From Lytechinus variegatus (taxonomy: Eukaryota; Echinodermata; Echinoidea; Temnopleuroida; Toxopneustidae): a DNA stretch of 64,000 nucleotides. The DNA lies in assembly GCF_018143015.1 (NCBI RefSeq), contig NC_054740.1, forward strand, positions 56,064,083-56,128,082. Direction: 5' to 3'. The notes under the pieces were generated by a model. The model was not told where the DNA came from. It saw only the letters and a list, made by a program, of their open reading frames with translations, and did not search any database. The translations under genes were made by a program, and so were the position numbers. Positions 55,134 through 64,000 of this stretch are shown here, in pieces; positions within the stretch are counted from its first letter, which is position 1; each line of letters begins with the position of its first letter.

Positions 55134-56417
55134 CAGTGGCGTAGCTAGGATTTTTTCCTGGGGGGCACTGGGGGGGGGGGTCCTTGCTTTTTCAGGGGGC
55201 ACCATTTTCACCAATGTGTGTGTATGTGTCACAAGGGCGGACCGAATTTCGCCAATAGGGGACGGGGCCCGAAATTATCGTCACCTATGTTTTCCCCGAT
55301 CATGATCAGTCACTTCTAAGTTTTATTCTTATAAAACAACATAAATATGAAATAATCTCATAAGCGTTATAAAAAGTGCAAGCACTTTCATGTATTTTGT
55401 TCTGAAAATTTAATATTCTGGGCAATGTTATGTGTGATCCTTCAGTTAACAAGATTCGTATGTAACTAGATGGTTACTGCGAACGCCAAGCGCAAGCAGA
55501 AATTTTTATTAAGTGTTAGCATTATCGAAACGGGACCTGTTAAAGACTGCTTACAGTTACCCACGAAGACGGTATGTATTTCAATAATGAGAGCGCGAAG
55601 CGCGAGCAAATTTTGTTGACATTCCGACATAAAGAATGGCCATTCTTAGCACTTTTGTATTAATAAATTGGATAGGTATATATCTAAACAAATGATGCGA
55701 GCGCGAAGCGCGAGAGGAAGAAATTGAGATTTTAGACCTAAAAGCGGGACACTCTATTCATATTTTGTAAATCATAAATAGGATATAGTTAATTGACGTG
55801 AAGCGTGAGTAGACAATTATTGATATTCTGATGTGAAACTGACTAATTTAAGTACACTTAAATAAAGAGCATGCAGGCTATCGCGCATGTTTTAGATTTA
55901 GACCTAGAATCTGGGCATTCTGAATACATTTGTTTAATGGAACATTATGGAATAAACGTAGACAATAGGAACTTGGCAAATCAAACAATGTGACTACGCA
56001 GCGTGAGCTAATAATGCTAATATGTAGACCACAAAACGGACATTTTACAGAGCACTTGAATTTGTAAATGAAAAAAAATAATGAAAGCTCGATGTTTGAG
56101 CTTAAATATGTTTTGTATATTGACTTTAAAACTTGCACCATATCAGCCTATATACTGAGCAAGATATGAACCTCATCGAACAGGTAATTCTGGCGTGAAG
56201 CGTAAGCAAAAATGTTATATAGTAACATGAAATATTTTTTTTGTAAGTCTTCCTCCTCTTATTTTCCTCTTTTTCTTCTGTCTTTCTTCTTCTTTTCCTT
56301 TTTTCTTTTCTTTTTTCTCCGTTTTTTTTTTTGCTCTGCCAATTTTTTTCAGGAGGGCACACCAAATTTCAGGGGGGCCATGTGCCCCCAAGCCCCCCCC
56401 CCGTATCTACGCTACTG
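55134..56417 (+). mobile_element. hAT-like element made of about 100-bp GCGAAGCGCGAGC units
   Basis: The ends are CAGTGGCGTAGCTAGG and the inverted CCGTATCTACGCTACTG, with a perfect 8-bp duplication GTTGGTTA (55126-55133 and 56418-56425). Inside, GCGAACGCCAAGCGCAAGC, GAGCGCGAAGCGCGAGC and decayed forms recur near 55478, 55591, 55697, 55797, 55993 and 56193, a period near 100 bp. The margins are G-rich (GGGGGGCAC). No transposase frame. 1284 bp. Confidence 0.85.
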
Positions 56418-56425
56418 GTTGGTTA

Positions 56426-57516
56426 AAAGTTGGGCATTTCAGATATGCAAAGTAACACAGGAAGCAAGTTTATGATCAGGCATATAAAATGGTCTGCATT
56501 ATCTTCATTTGTCTCTTAAACATGTTAAACGTATAACAAAACTTAACTGCTATTTACAATCAAAACACTGAATGTAGTAGTAACATCTCTTACCTGTATC
56601 TGGTTGAAGACAATTCTCGTAAAATAAGGCTCTAAGAAGATTAAAATTTAAACGTTGACAGTGACAGATTCATCGAATTGTGACTTTATGGTAAAGTTCT
56701 AACCCCGCTAAAACAGTGAACTTTGCTTTAGTAGTGCGAAAATATATATAGATATTCATTTCCGTAATTTGCGCATGTGCGGTCGACTCTTACGTAATCG
56801 TTTTTTTTTTTTACTGTGTGCGTTGTAAGTATGTCACCACAGGAGTGCAATATTCATTTCCGACTTAATTGCTTAGAACTGATTAATCTTTTTTGTATCA
56901 ACTTGTTACGAAATCCCATGACAATAATATAAATTAATTGACCTGATTCTGGTATATTCTATTATTTTCATCGAATACAAAGACAAAGGAAAAAAAAGTT
57001 TTTTTCCCCCTTCATTTGTGATCGTCAGATGATAACATCAATAAGAGGGAAAACTCATTAACAATCCCTGCAGTAGGTCTCTCTAATAATGCCCCGTTTT
57101 GATCCCCCTCTCTCTCTCACTCTCTCTCTCTCCCTCTCTCCTTATATAATTGGGAGAATAATGAAATTTACGACGTTTTATTCTTGAACGTAATTACGGC
57201 AAAATGATGAGAACGCTGTGAATTTTCGAAATTCTCGAAAATGTTTCCCCACGGTGAAATAAATAATACGTAACACATTACTCACGTCGGCTAGAGCGAT
57301 CAATTTTTTGTATTAATAATCTTAAGTCGTTTCGTAACCTTCTTCTTTCGCTTATGGATTAAAAACTTTCATAATGATAATGATAATCATACAGTATCAA
57401 ATAATATGTGTAAAATCCACAAATTCCACTCTAGCTCGTAGATAAATTAAGTGATTAGAAAAAATTGATGTTTTTAGGTTATACAATTTTGATATTTTCG
57501 ATTTTTTTTATCGTAT
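56426..57516. other. No gene seen
   Basis: AT-rich with a CTCTCTCTC patch near 57108-57138. No frame with a domain. Confidence 0.5.
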
Positions 57517-57585
57517 TATTGATTCCTTTCCCTTCCTTCCTTCCTTCCTTCCTCCCTCCCTCCCTCCCTCCCTCCCTCCCCCTCC

Positions 57586-57619
<34 letters not shown>

Positions 57620-57637
57620 CTTTCCTTCTCTTTTTTT
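57517..57637. repeat. CCTT/CCTC/CTTT microsatellite
   Basis: Tandem CCTT, then CCCT, then CTTT blocks over about 110 bp, adjoining the SINE. Confidence 0.9.
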
Positions 57638-57670
57638 CTTTCCTGCATATATACGCATATGTCTTCATTT

Positions 57671-57938
57671 GTTGTGGCCCAGTGGATAAGTCTTCTGACT
57701 TTGAAACAGAGGGTCGTGGGTTCGAATCCCAGCCATGGCGTAATTTCCTTCAGCAAGAATTTATCCCCATTATGCTGCACTCGACCTAGGTGAGGTGAAT
57801 ACCCGGCAGGATTAACTCCTTGAATGCATGAGCGCTGAAGGCAGCTCGAGCTAAAGCCGGGGTAATAATAATAACAACGCGCCTCGGAATAGAATATTTC
57901 TAGATAGATGGCGCTTTATAAATGCCTATTATTATTAT
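57671..57938 (+). mobile_element. tRNA-derived SINE, full-length reference copy
   Basis: The head has TGGCCCAGTGGATAAGTC (A box) and GTGGGTTCGAATCCCAGCC (B box). The body has CATGGCGTAATTTCCTTCAG, CTAGGTGAGGTGAATACCC and CTAAAGCCGGGGTAATAATA, and the tail GGCGCTTTATAAATGCC ends in ATT repeats. It would be transcribed by RNA polymerase III and mobilised by a LINE. Fragments at 6368 and 33497 and an inverted copy at 51040 align to it. Confidence 0.8.
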
Positions 57939-57954
57939 TCATTTCCAAGGGGGT

Positions 57955-58145
57955 CCACACTTTACAAGCTTTGCTTTTTAGTGGACCCCCCCCTTCATTT
58001 CCATTTATGCTCAATATTATACTGTTTTTGTTTTACGAAGTAAGAATGCCCGTCTGTTAAATTGTACTTGATATGTATTACTTTATGTTACTTATATGTT
58101 TTGAATGGAAATGGAATAAAGAACTGAATTGAATTGAATTGAGGG
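57955..58145 (+). mobile_element. LINE 3' tail with GGGGGTCCAC stem-loop and (TTGAA)n end
   Basis: AAGGGGGTCCACACTTTACA and TTTTAGTGGACCCCCC form a strong hairpin. About 130 nt later the copy ends in GAATGGAAATGGAATAAAG and a TTGAA repeat. It corresponds to 1-225 (-). No reverse transcriptase is attached, as expected for 5'-truncated LINE copies. Confidence 0.6.
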
Positions 58146-58210
58146 CGTCCTATCTAAAGATTGGCGTTATAAGTACATCTTAGTCTCATTCTTACAAACA
58201 AGATAAGTTA

Positions 58211-58659
58211 AGCCCCTTTCACAATTGACGTACGACCATTTGCGACCTTTTGGTCGTGCGACAGGCTAAAACAGGCATCAATCGCCAGTCATCTCATAAG
58301 ATCGCACAGAGGCTTTCATAGTTGCAACAGCTGTCGTACAACAAAAAACAACCAGTAAAACCCGTTGCACGAGTAAGTCGCTTATGATCCTATTGTGCTC
58401 GTGTGATCACATGCGAGTGTTGCACGAGGGATTGCGAGGGGAACGGTCGCATACATGCGAATGAATCGGTAGTGCAATGTTGTAAGCCGTTGCGATCGGT
58501 CTTGCAACAGTCTTATGGCCCATATATCTGTATATTATCGCACCCAGTCGCAAGACTAGTCTCTGTACATGTAGGTCGCTAGCACATGTGCAAGCATAGG
58601 CGGCGGAAGCGGGGGGGACGTCCCCCCCTAGATTTCTTTAATTTCTTTTTTGGATAACG

Positions 58660-58690
<31 letters not shown>

Positions 58691-59252
58691 TGTCAATTTT
58701 TTTCCTGCGTCCCCCCCTAAATTCACGTGGCCCCACCTGAAACGTGTGTTGTCCCCCCCCCCTAAAATTTAGGTTGATGACCTTTTTTTTTTTTTTTTTT
58801 TGTTTTTTTTTTGCTTGTCAAAATTTTTTTGGGCGCTTGTCCTATTTTTTACATGTGTCCATCCAAAAATTTCAGGTGGACACCCCCTAAATTTATTGGC
58901 TTCCGCCGCCAATGTGTGCAAGTGATGTACGACCTCCAGTCGAGTAAACTTTGTTGTGCCACCTCTCGCACCAAGTCGTGCAACGTTGCACAACACTCGC
59001 ACGATGTTCGCACGACCGATGGTACGACTCCGGATACGTCCTGATGCGAGTGAATCGATCGTATTCGATCGCGTTCGGATTTTGAACATGTTCAAAGTTC
59101 AGGTGTGACCAGTCACGACCACCTCGAGTTTGTGCGACCGTCTACAACGACTGCGAGTGCTCGCAAGACACCTAGAGATCGATCGTGCAACAGCAAGAAA
59201 AAACTGTTGCAGCCGGTCGTAAACTGGTCGGACGTCAATTGTGAAAGGGGCT
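58211..59252. mobile_element. Palindromic element with AGCCCCTTTCACAATTGACG ends
   Basis: The left end AGCCCCTTTCACAATTGACG is mirrored by CGTCAATTGTGAAAGGGGCT at 59233-59252. The inside is an unusual CG-rich word mix (GTACGACC, GATCG, TTGCAACAG). GAACATGTTC occurs near 59087. It is interrupted by the hAT-like element at 58595-58914. Non-coding; the target duplication is not resolved because the right half is duplicated next to it. Confidence 0.75.
58595..58914 (+). mobile_element. Non-autonomous hAT-like element, GGCGGCGGAAGC family, copy 2
   Basis: The ends are CATAGGCGGCGGAAGC and GCTTCCGCCGCCAATG, identical to copy 1. The perfect 8-bp duplication is TGTGCAAG (58587-58594 and 58915-58922). 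The neighbouring duplicate at 59379-59386 has a single TGTGCAAG and no insertion, which gives a natural empty site. 320 bp, T-tract-rich, no transposase. Confidence 0.92.
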
Positions 59253-59724
59253 GAACGGTCGCATACATACGAATGCAACGGTAGTGGAATGTTGTAAGCC
59301 GTAATTTCGATCGGTCTTGCAACAGTCTTATATTATCGCACCCAGTCGCAAGACTGGTCTCTGTAGGTCTCTAGCACATGTGCAAGTGTTGTACGACCTC
59401 CAGTCGACTAAATGCGACTATACGTAGTTGTGCCACCTCTCGCACCAAGTCGTACAACGTTGAACAACACTCACACGATGATCGCCCGACCGATGGTACG
59501 ACCTGATGCGAGTAAATCAATCGCATTTGATCGCGTTTGGATTTTGAACATGTTCAAATTCAGATGCGACCAGTCACGACCACCTCCGACAACCTCAAAT
59601 TCGTGCATTCGTCTACAACGACTGCGAGAGCTCGCAAGACAACAAGAGATCGATCGTGCAACAACAAGAAAAAAATGTTGCAGGCGGTCGTAAACAGGTC
59701 GTACGTCAATTGTGAAAGGGGCTT
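59253..59724. mobile_element. Tandem duplicate of the right half of the 58211 element
   Basis: GAACGGTCGCATACATACGA parallels GAACGGTCGCATACATGCGA at 58441, and the copy runs in parallel to the same CGTCAATTGTGAAAGGGGCT end. The unit is about 470 bp, against about 485 bp in the first unit once the hAT-like insertion and its duplicate are removed. Confidence 0.8.
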
Positions 59725-59739
59725 TATATCTAATAGTAT

Positions 59740-59925
59740 AAGAACTAAATCCGAGCGCGTGAAACACAATCTCAAATTTTAGATATTTCATGTTTTTACA
59801 CCTAAAAATTAAACATTCTGAACAGTTTTTCGTAATCATGAACAAGATGCCTATATAACCCAACAATGAATGTGAGCGCAAAGCGCGAGTTGTAAATTTT
59901 AATATATGCATGAAAAAGGACTTTT
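59740..59925 (+). mobile_element. Fragment of the GCGAAGCGCGAGC-unit element
   Basis: CCGAGCGCGTGAAACACAATC near 59752 and GAGCGCAAAGCGCGAGTTG near 59874 are about 120 bp apart, with TTTTACACCTAAAAATTAAACATTCTG between, like two units of 55134-56417. No ends. Confidence 0.55.
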
Positions 59926-60657
59926 AAGGACAGCCCCCTCCTCCCCCTCTCTATCTCTCTCATTAAGATCAATCAATAACTGAATCATGTATTCCACACT
60001 TCCACAGTCATGATATAAGTCTCCGTTGTTTATTCATCAAATTGATTATCTGTATAAAACATAAATATCGAAAGCCAGTAATATCAAATGATTTATCCAC
60101 ATAGTTTCCGAATGCATTTAATACGTACAAAAACGAATCGGTCGTTTGAAAAACTTGTTCATGGCTAAGAGGATTTCGGTAACAAAAATATTCGGCATCT
60201 AAACACGGAATAATATGTTATATTAATTTGCCCCGCGTTTTTTTTTTTTTCGTTTTCAGTTAAAAGTCTCAATTACTTACTCAGTGTGAAAAAAGTACAA
60301 AATATCAGTGTAAATATAAATAAAGGCATATTAAAGCGAAAACAGAGTACTAACATGTTCCTTACAACACAACCAGACATATTTACCATCATCACTCTTG
60401 TTCACCCATGAAATCGCCTATTTATTGCATGTTATAGTAAAAAAAAATGTATACAGTGAATGAAATTAATGTTCATCATAAAAAATTCTACTTTGCCGCT
60501 GAAGGTTTCTCCAACCTTATCTAGATAATCATTATTTTTTCAATCAAATAGATTTAATGGTAACAGTTTGGCACATTGCTGAATAAAATCATGTCAATGA
60601 AAAAAAATAATGAATGGTTTAATGTGATATGAAATTACAAAGCGCATCTTATATTAT
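59926..60657. other. No gene seen
   Basis: AT-rich sequence with no supported feature. Confidence 0.5.
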
Positions 60658-61044
60658 TTTTTTATTCTTAATTTTTATTATTTGTTTGGCTTCACCTGTG
60701 CCTGGGAGGCCAAAAGCGAACTGAAGCACTGTCTGTGACTCGCAGATCTCTCCTCCCGATATAACTGACTTGGGGGAATGCAGGTGGACCACTACACCGG
60801 GTTTTGCCACTTCTATTATATGAATAGTGCAAAGGTGGTGATTCTCCTCCACACAGGGCCTCTATTTAACGTCCTATCCGAGAGACGGGGTGTTTTCCAC
60901 TGTAACATAGCCTGCATCTATGGAACTGGGGAGAGACGTTTACACACAACGCACTGGCCCCAGTCATCCGCCCTGGGAGGACTCGAACCCACGACCTTTT
61001 GTCCGACAGGAAGACGCTTTACCCATTAAGCCAACATCGCCCTC
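60658..61044 (-). mobile_element. tRNA-derived SINE, third family, full-length
   Basis: On the - strand: GGCGATGTTGGCTTAATGGG (A box), AAAGCGTCTTCCTGTCGGAC, GGTCGTGGGTTCGAGTCC (B box), then a body of about 300 bp including CGGATAGGACGTTAAATAGA and GGTGTAGTGGTCCACCTGCA, and an A-rich tail (AATAATAAAAATTAAG). A body fragment lies at 18890-19075. Confidence 0.75.
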
Positions 61045-62929
61045 TTTTCGGAATCGTCTTTAACACGTTGTCTACTGTATTTCCAATTAGTTTTTTTTTT
61101 TGGGGGGGGCTGTATGTTCTTGAATTCCTTCTAGAAATAGGTCCATCCTATTTCATTAAAATAAAACATTGATTATCATATTCCCTTGAAAATAAAAGAA
61201 TGGAAATTCATTGAAAAAAAACGTTTGCCTTTTTAATTGGAACAAGTCGACTATCAAAATAATGAAATAAACTGATTGCATCAAATGAAAAATGGAAACA
61301 TATCAAGACGCGGAGTCGTTACAATCTTTCCATACGTTAGATTCATGGGTCCCGTCTTGCAAAGAATTGTGATTGATCCGATCAATCGGAACTATGGAAA
61401 GCCAGCAACGTCAACATCTTAAATGCATGTTTCTTCAAAATATATTCTAGAAATCACGTATATTCATGCATTCACTGTTTTCTTGACAATTCAGTATGCT
61501 TCTCTTTGTTTTCAAAGGACATTGAGCAAATTTCCTAAAGAATAAATTATGACATTGCTGGACTTCCATATACTTGAGATTGATCGGACGTGGCACAGAT
61601 CGTATTTTTTTCTTCCATCGAAAAAATAGTTGCATGCGTAAAGAACACCGCACATATTTGCATCGACTATACTACGATTGGTCTGCGACTCGATTTTGGA
61701 ATAAAATATTTGACTCGGATGGTGAAACACGGAATACATTTTTGTGCAAATTTCGGATTCATCGGTGGAATACTATGTTTTTATCAGTGATTATATAACA
61801 TCCATCTTATTACTATAAGAAATAATTTGATATCGTAATGAAGTCATAACAGTCATAAGATTTGAAACCAATTTGGAATCCCCCCAAAAGATAATAATAA
61901 TAATAATGGCTTGCAATTTTCCCAAATAATTAATGTGAACCTCGAATAATAAGAATCTATTCTTATATTTAAAAATAAACAAAATGGGCTTTCTTCCATA
62001 ATCGAGTAATAGGCCAGTCGTTAGGTATGCAATAGCCTTAAGTGTAAATTTTAATGATTTTATATCACAAACTAATCAACATGTAAGTTATATTTTCACA
62101 GTAAGTTATATCATTGTTTTCACAAAAATATCCTCATGATCATATTTACCAAAATCCCCTATTCCGCCACAAAAACATTTCCAAGTTAAGTTTAGATAAC
62201 TTACGGATGGCCGGATTGCCCGCATACAATTATGTAGGCCTATATGTCATTGTTACCTATAAATAAATAATTGATTTCTAGAATGTATACTATCGATCGG
62301 TACTTTTATGATCCTTAAAAAAAGATCAACATTGCAATCAAATCATGTAAAATCAATGATTAATAAGTCTCATATACAAAGGTGACAAAATAGATGCGAT
62401 TCTAATTTACAGACATTTGTGTGATATAATATACAAATTCTTTCTGCTTTCAAACATTGAACATGATTCTGTTTTATAAAGACTCTAAAAAGGTAAACCT
62501 ATTATTGGGTAAAATGGGGATATGTATGTTTGGTGGGTAAAATGATACCAAATACTTCACGCAATGTTGCGTTGAAATTTATCCTTTGAACTTGCATTTT
62601 GCCCAATATTGGGGAAAAAATTACATAGCAAACATGCTTGTCCCTTTCTACCAAATATTTGGTAAGATTTTTACTTTTCTGTCTTTTTAGAGTGAAAAAA
62701 GGAGAAGTTATTCCATAATGATGGGGGATGGTTCAGGGTAGGGGTTAACTGCTGACATATTTACTCGTAATTGTTAGCATACAGGATACAGGGTATAGAG
62801 TACAAAATAAGTTGGGCTGTTTGGTCCTGTTTGGTCCTGATTTTGTTTTTATTTATTATTATTATTTTTTGGGGGGGTCATAGCTTAATGTTTATAGACA
62901 GCATGTTGTAACACAATGGGTATAATAAT
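61045..62929. other. No gene seen
   Basis: AT-rich. Overlapping short frames at 61447-61798 on both strands have no domain. ATTGGGTAAAATGGGGATA and similar GGTAAAAT words recur loosely at 62500-62670. Confidence 0.5.
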
Positions 62930-63275
62930 ATATATATATATTTATCTATTCATTAATTAATTTAACAACCATCACTCTTTTTATCCACTTATTTATTTTT
63001 GGTCATGAATTTATTCATCAAGTCATCCATTCATTTATAAATACATTAATTCACATGTTTATTATCTAATAAATAATCTGTTTATCTATTAATCATTTTA
63101 TTCACATATCTCCATACCTATCTATTTATTTACTTATCTATTTGTTCACATGTATATTCATTCAATTGTTTATTAATTTGTTCATTCATTGATTGATTTA
63201 TTTATTCATTTGATTATTTATTTCTTCATCCATTATTTTATTCTATTCATACACTTGTTTATTTTGCTTTCACAA
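62930..63275. repeat. Degenerate ATTC/ATTT tetranucleotide-rich tract
   Basis: Words such as TTTATTCATTCATTTATTTA recur through about 340 bp, preceded by a short TA run. An old, diverged microsatellite. Confidence 0.75.
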
Positions 63276-63851
63276 TGTTATAAAATTGATTATTTGAATA
63301 AGTGAAATATCTCTTCATATCCAATTTCCTTCTGACACAAACCCCTATCAGTTTTACATTGCATGCAAAAGTCTAAGTCTTAGATGTAAAGAAAGATTTA
63401 AAATCCATACTGTCGCCCTCCAAGCTTAACATACTGATCCAGCAAATAAAAGCATTATCCCCGTCCATGAAGTAGTAACAATCATATACATATAAATACA
63501 CAGATTAAAAAAAAACAGCGTGTAGTAATGACGTGAAAAAGATTCATTTCCCGCCAAATCAATGATTCGTGAAAATCTTGGGACAAAATACATGGCAAGC
63601 GAGGGTCGTGTGTACACAATAAAAAGTTATTATACAACACGGGTTGCTGCATGAACCGATCAGGTGTTTGAATTTTAAGCGAATCTTTATGAAATTTGAA
63701 CAACAGTGTTGAATTCTAATTTTTTACAATCGAATTTAATGATGAAATTTGTCAAAGGTTACTCAATTTAGAACAGCCGATGATAGGTTCATATAGAAAA
63801 TCAAGTTTATACAAGGTTGTTTAATTTTGTTTATACTGCGATGTTTAGTGT
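63276..63851 (-). other. Probable 3' UTR or flank of the right-edge gene
   Basis: AT-rich sequence downstream of the - strand stop codon at 63852. No repeat or other gene recognised. Confidence 0.35.
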
Positions 63852-63994
63852 TTAATACCACATCTCCATCTTCTTTGGTTTCCTTTTACACCTTCCTTTC
63901 TTCCGACATCGACAGATGCAGCATAGGAGGATGACGAGGAAGATGAACGAGAAGACGACCACGAGGACGATTGTCAGAATGTTGAGAAGGTCGT
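63852..63994 (-). CDS. Last exon of a membrane protein (partial)
   Basis: On the - strand, TTACAG at the window edge looks like a splice acceptor. The reading frame then gives DDLLNILTIVLVVVFSFIFL, VILLCC, and a Cys/Arg/Lys-rich tail ICRCRKKGRCKRKPKKMEMWY before TAA. A strongly hydrophobic segment of about 22 residues followed by a basic, cysteine-rich tail (possible palmitoylation) fits a type I or tail-anchored membrane protein with a short cytosolic end. The rest of the gene lies beyond the window. The family is not recognised. Confidence 0.6.
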
Positions 63995-64000
63995 CTGTAA

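Overview
This is gene-poor, AT-rich metazoan DNA, most likely from an echinoderm and probably a sea urchin. The evidence is spliced genes with GT/AG junctions, an animal-type beta-1,3-galactosyltransferase, class A GPCRs of the kind echinoderms have multiplied, and a dense population of short palindromic transposons, tRNA-headed SINEs and LINE tails. The species assignment is inference; nothing in the window names it. No prokaryotic gene, CRISPR array, retrovirus or LTR element was recognised.

Genes. (1) A two-exon GT31 beta-1,3-galactosyltransferase on the + strand (2842-3066 joined to 6537-7406, both phase 0), whose 3.5 kb intron is packed with palindromic elements and a SINE. (2) Two paralogous rhodopsin-type GPCRs, each with its whole coding region in one exon: 35511-36743 (+) and 48846-50042 (-). 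They face each other about 12 kb apart and share TM2, TM7 and C-tail-proximal motifs. (3) The last exon of a single-pass or tail-anchored membrane protein on the - strand at the right edge (63852-63994). A weak candidate terminal exon lies at 12255-12325 (-). The genes appear functionally unrelated apart from the GPCR pair.

Mobile DNA layout. Left part (1-9.5 kb): a LINE tail, TTAA-ended palindromes, a hAT-like element with 8-bp target duplications, then the galactosyltransferase. 9.5-24.3 kb: two inverted copies of a roughly 2 kb hAT-like element around a gene-free area, with two adjacent long hairpins at 19.9-20.3 kb that carry a hammerhead-ribozyme-like core. 24.9-34 kb: nested hAT-like and Tc1/mariner-like elements, SINEs, LINE tails and a second long hairpin. 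35-37 kb: GPCR 1, bracketed by two direct copies of one 147-bp palindrome. 38-42.8 kb: a broken LINE reverse transcriptase and a GC-rich mosaic of inverted repeats with a Tc1-like insertion. 45-48 kb: an element with an internal 140-185 bp tandem array, then very long GAT and AGT microsatellites. 48.5-53 kb: a small Tc1-like MITE, GPCR 2, a SINE, a giant TTCGGAAT/ACGAAC hairpin and a small hAT-like element. 55-60 kb: a hAT-like element built of about 100-bp degenerate units, a SINE, a LINE tail and a palindromic element whose duplicated half preserves an empty insertion site. The right 3 kb is AT-rich.

The most informative signals are the many precise 8-bp target duplications that define several hAT-like families, the paralogous empty site at 59379-59386, the hammerhead-like hairpins, the palindrome pair around GPCR 1, and nuclear-receptor-like DR1 sites inside a transposon array. 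All family assignments rest on ends, target duplications and motifs read by eye, because no search was possible.
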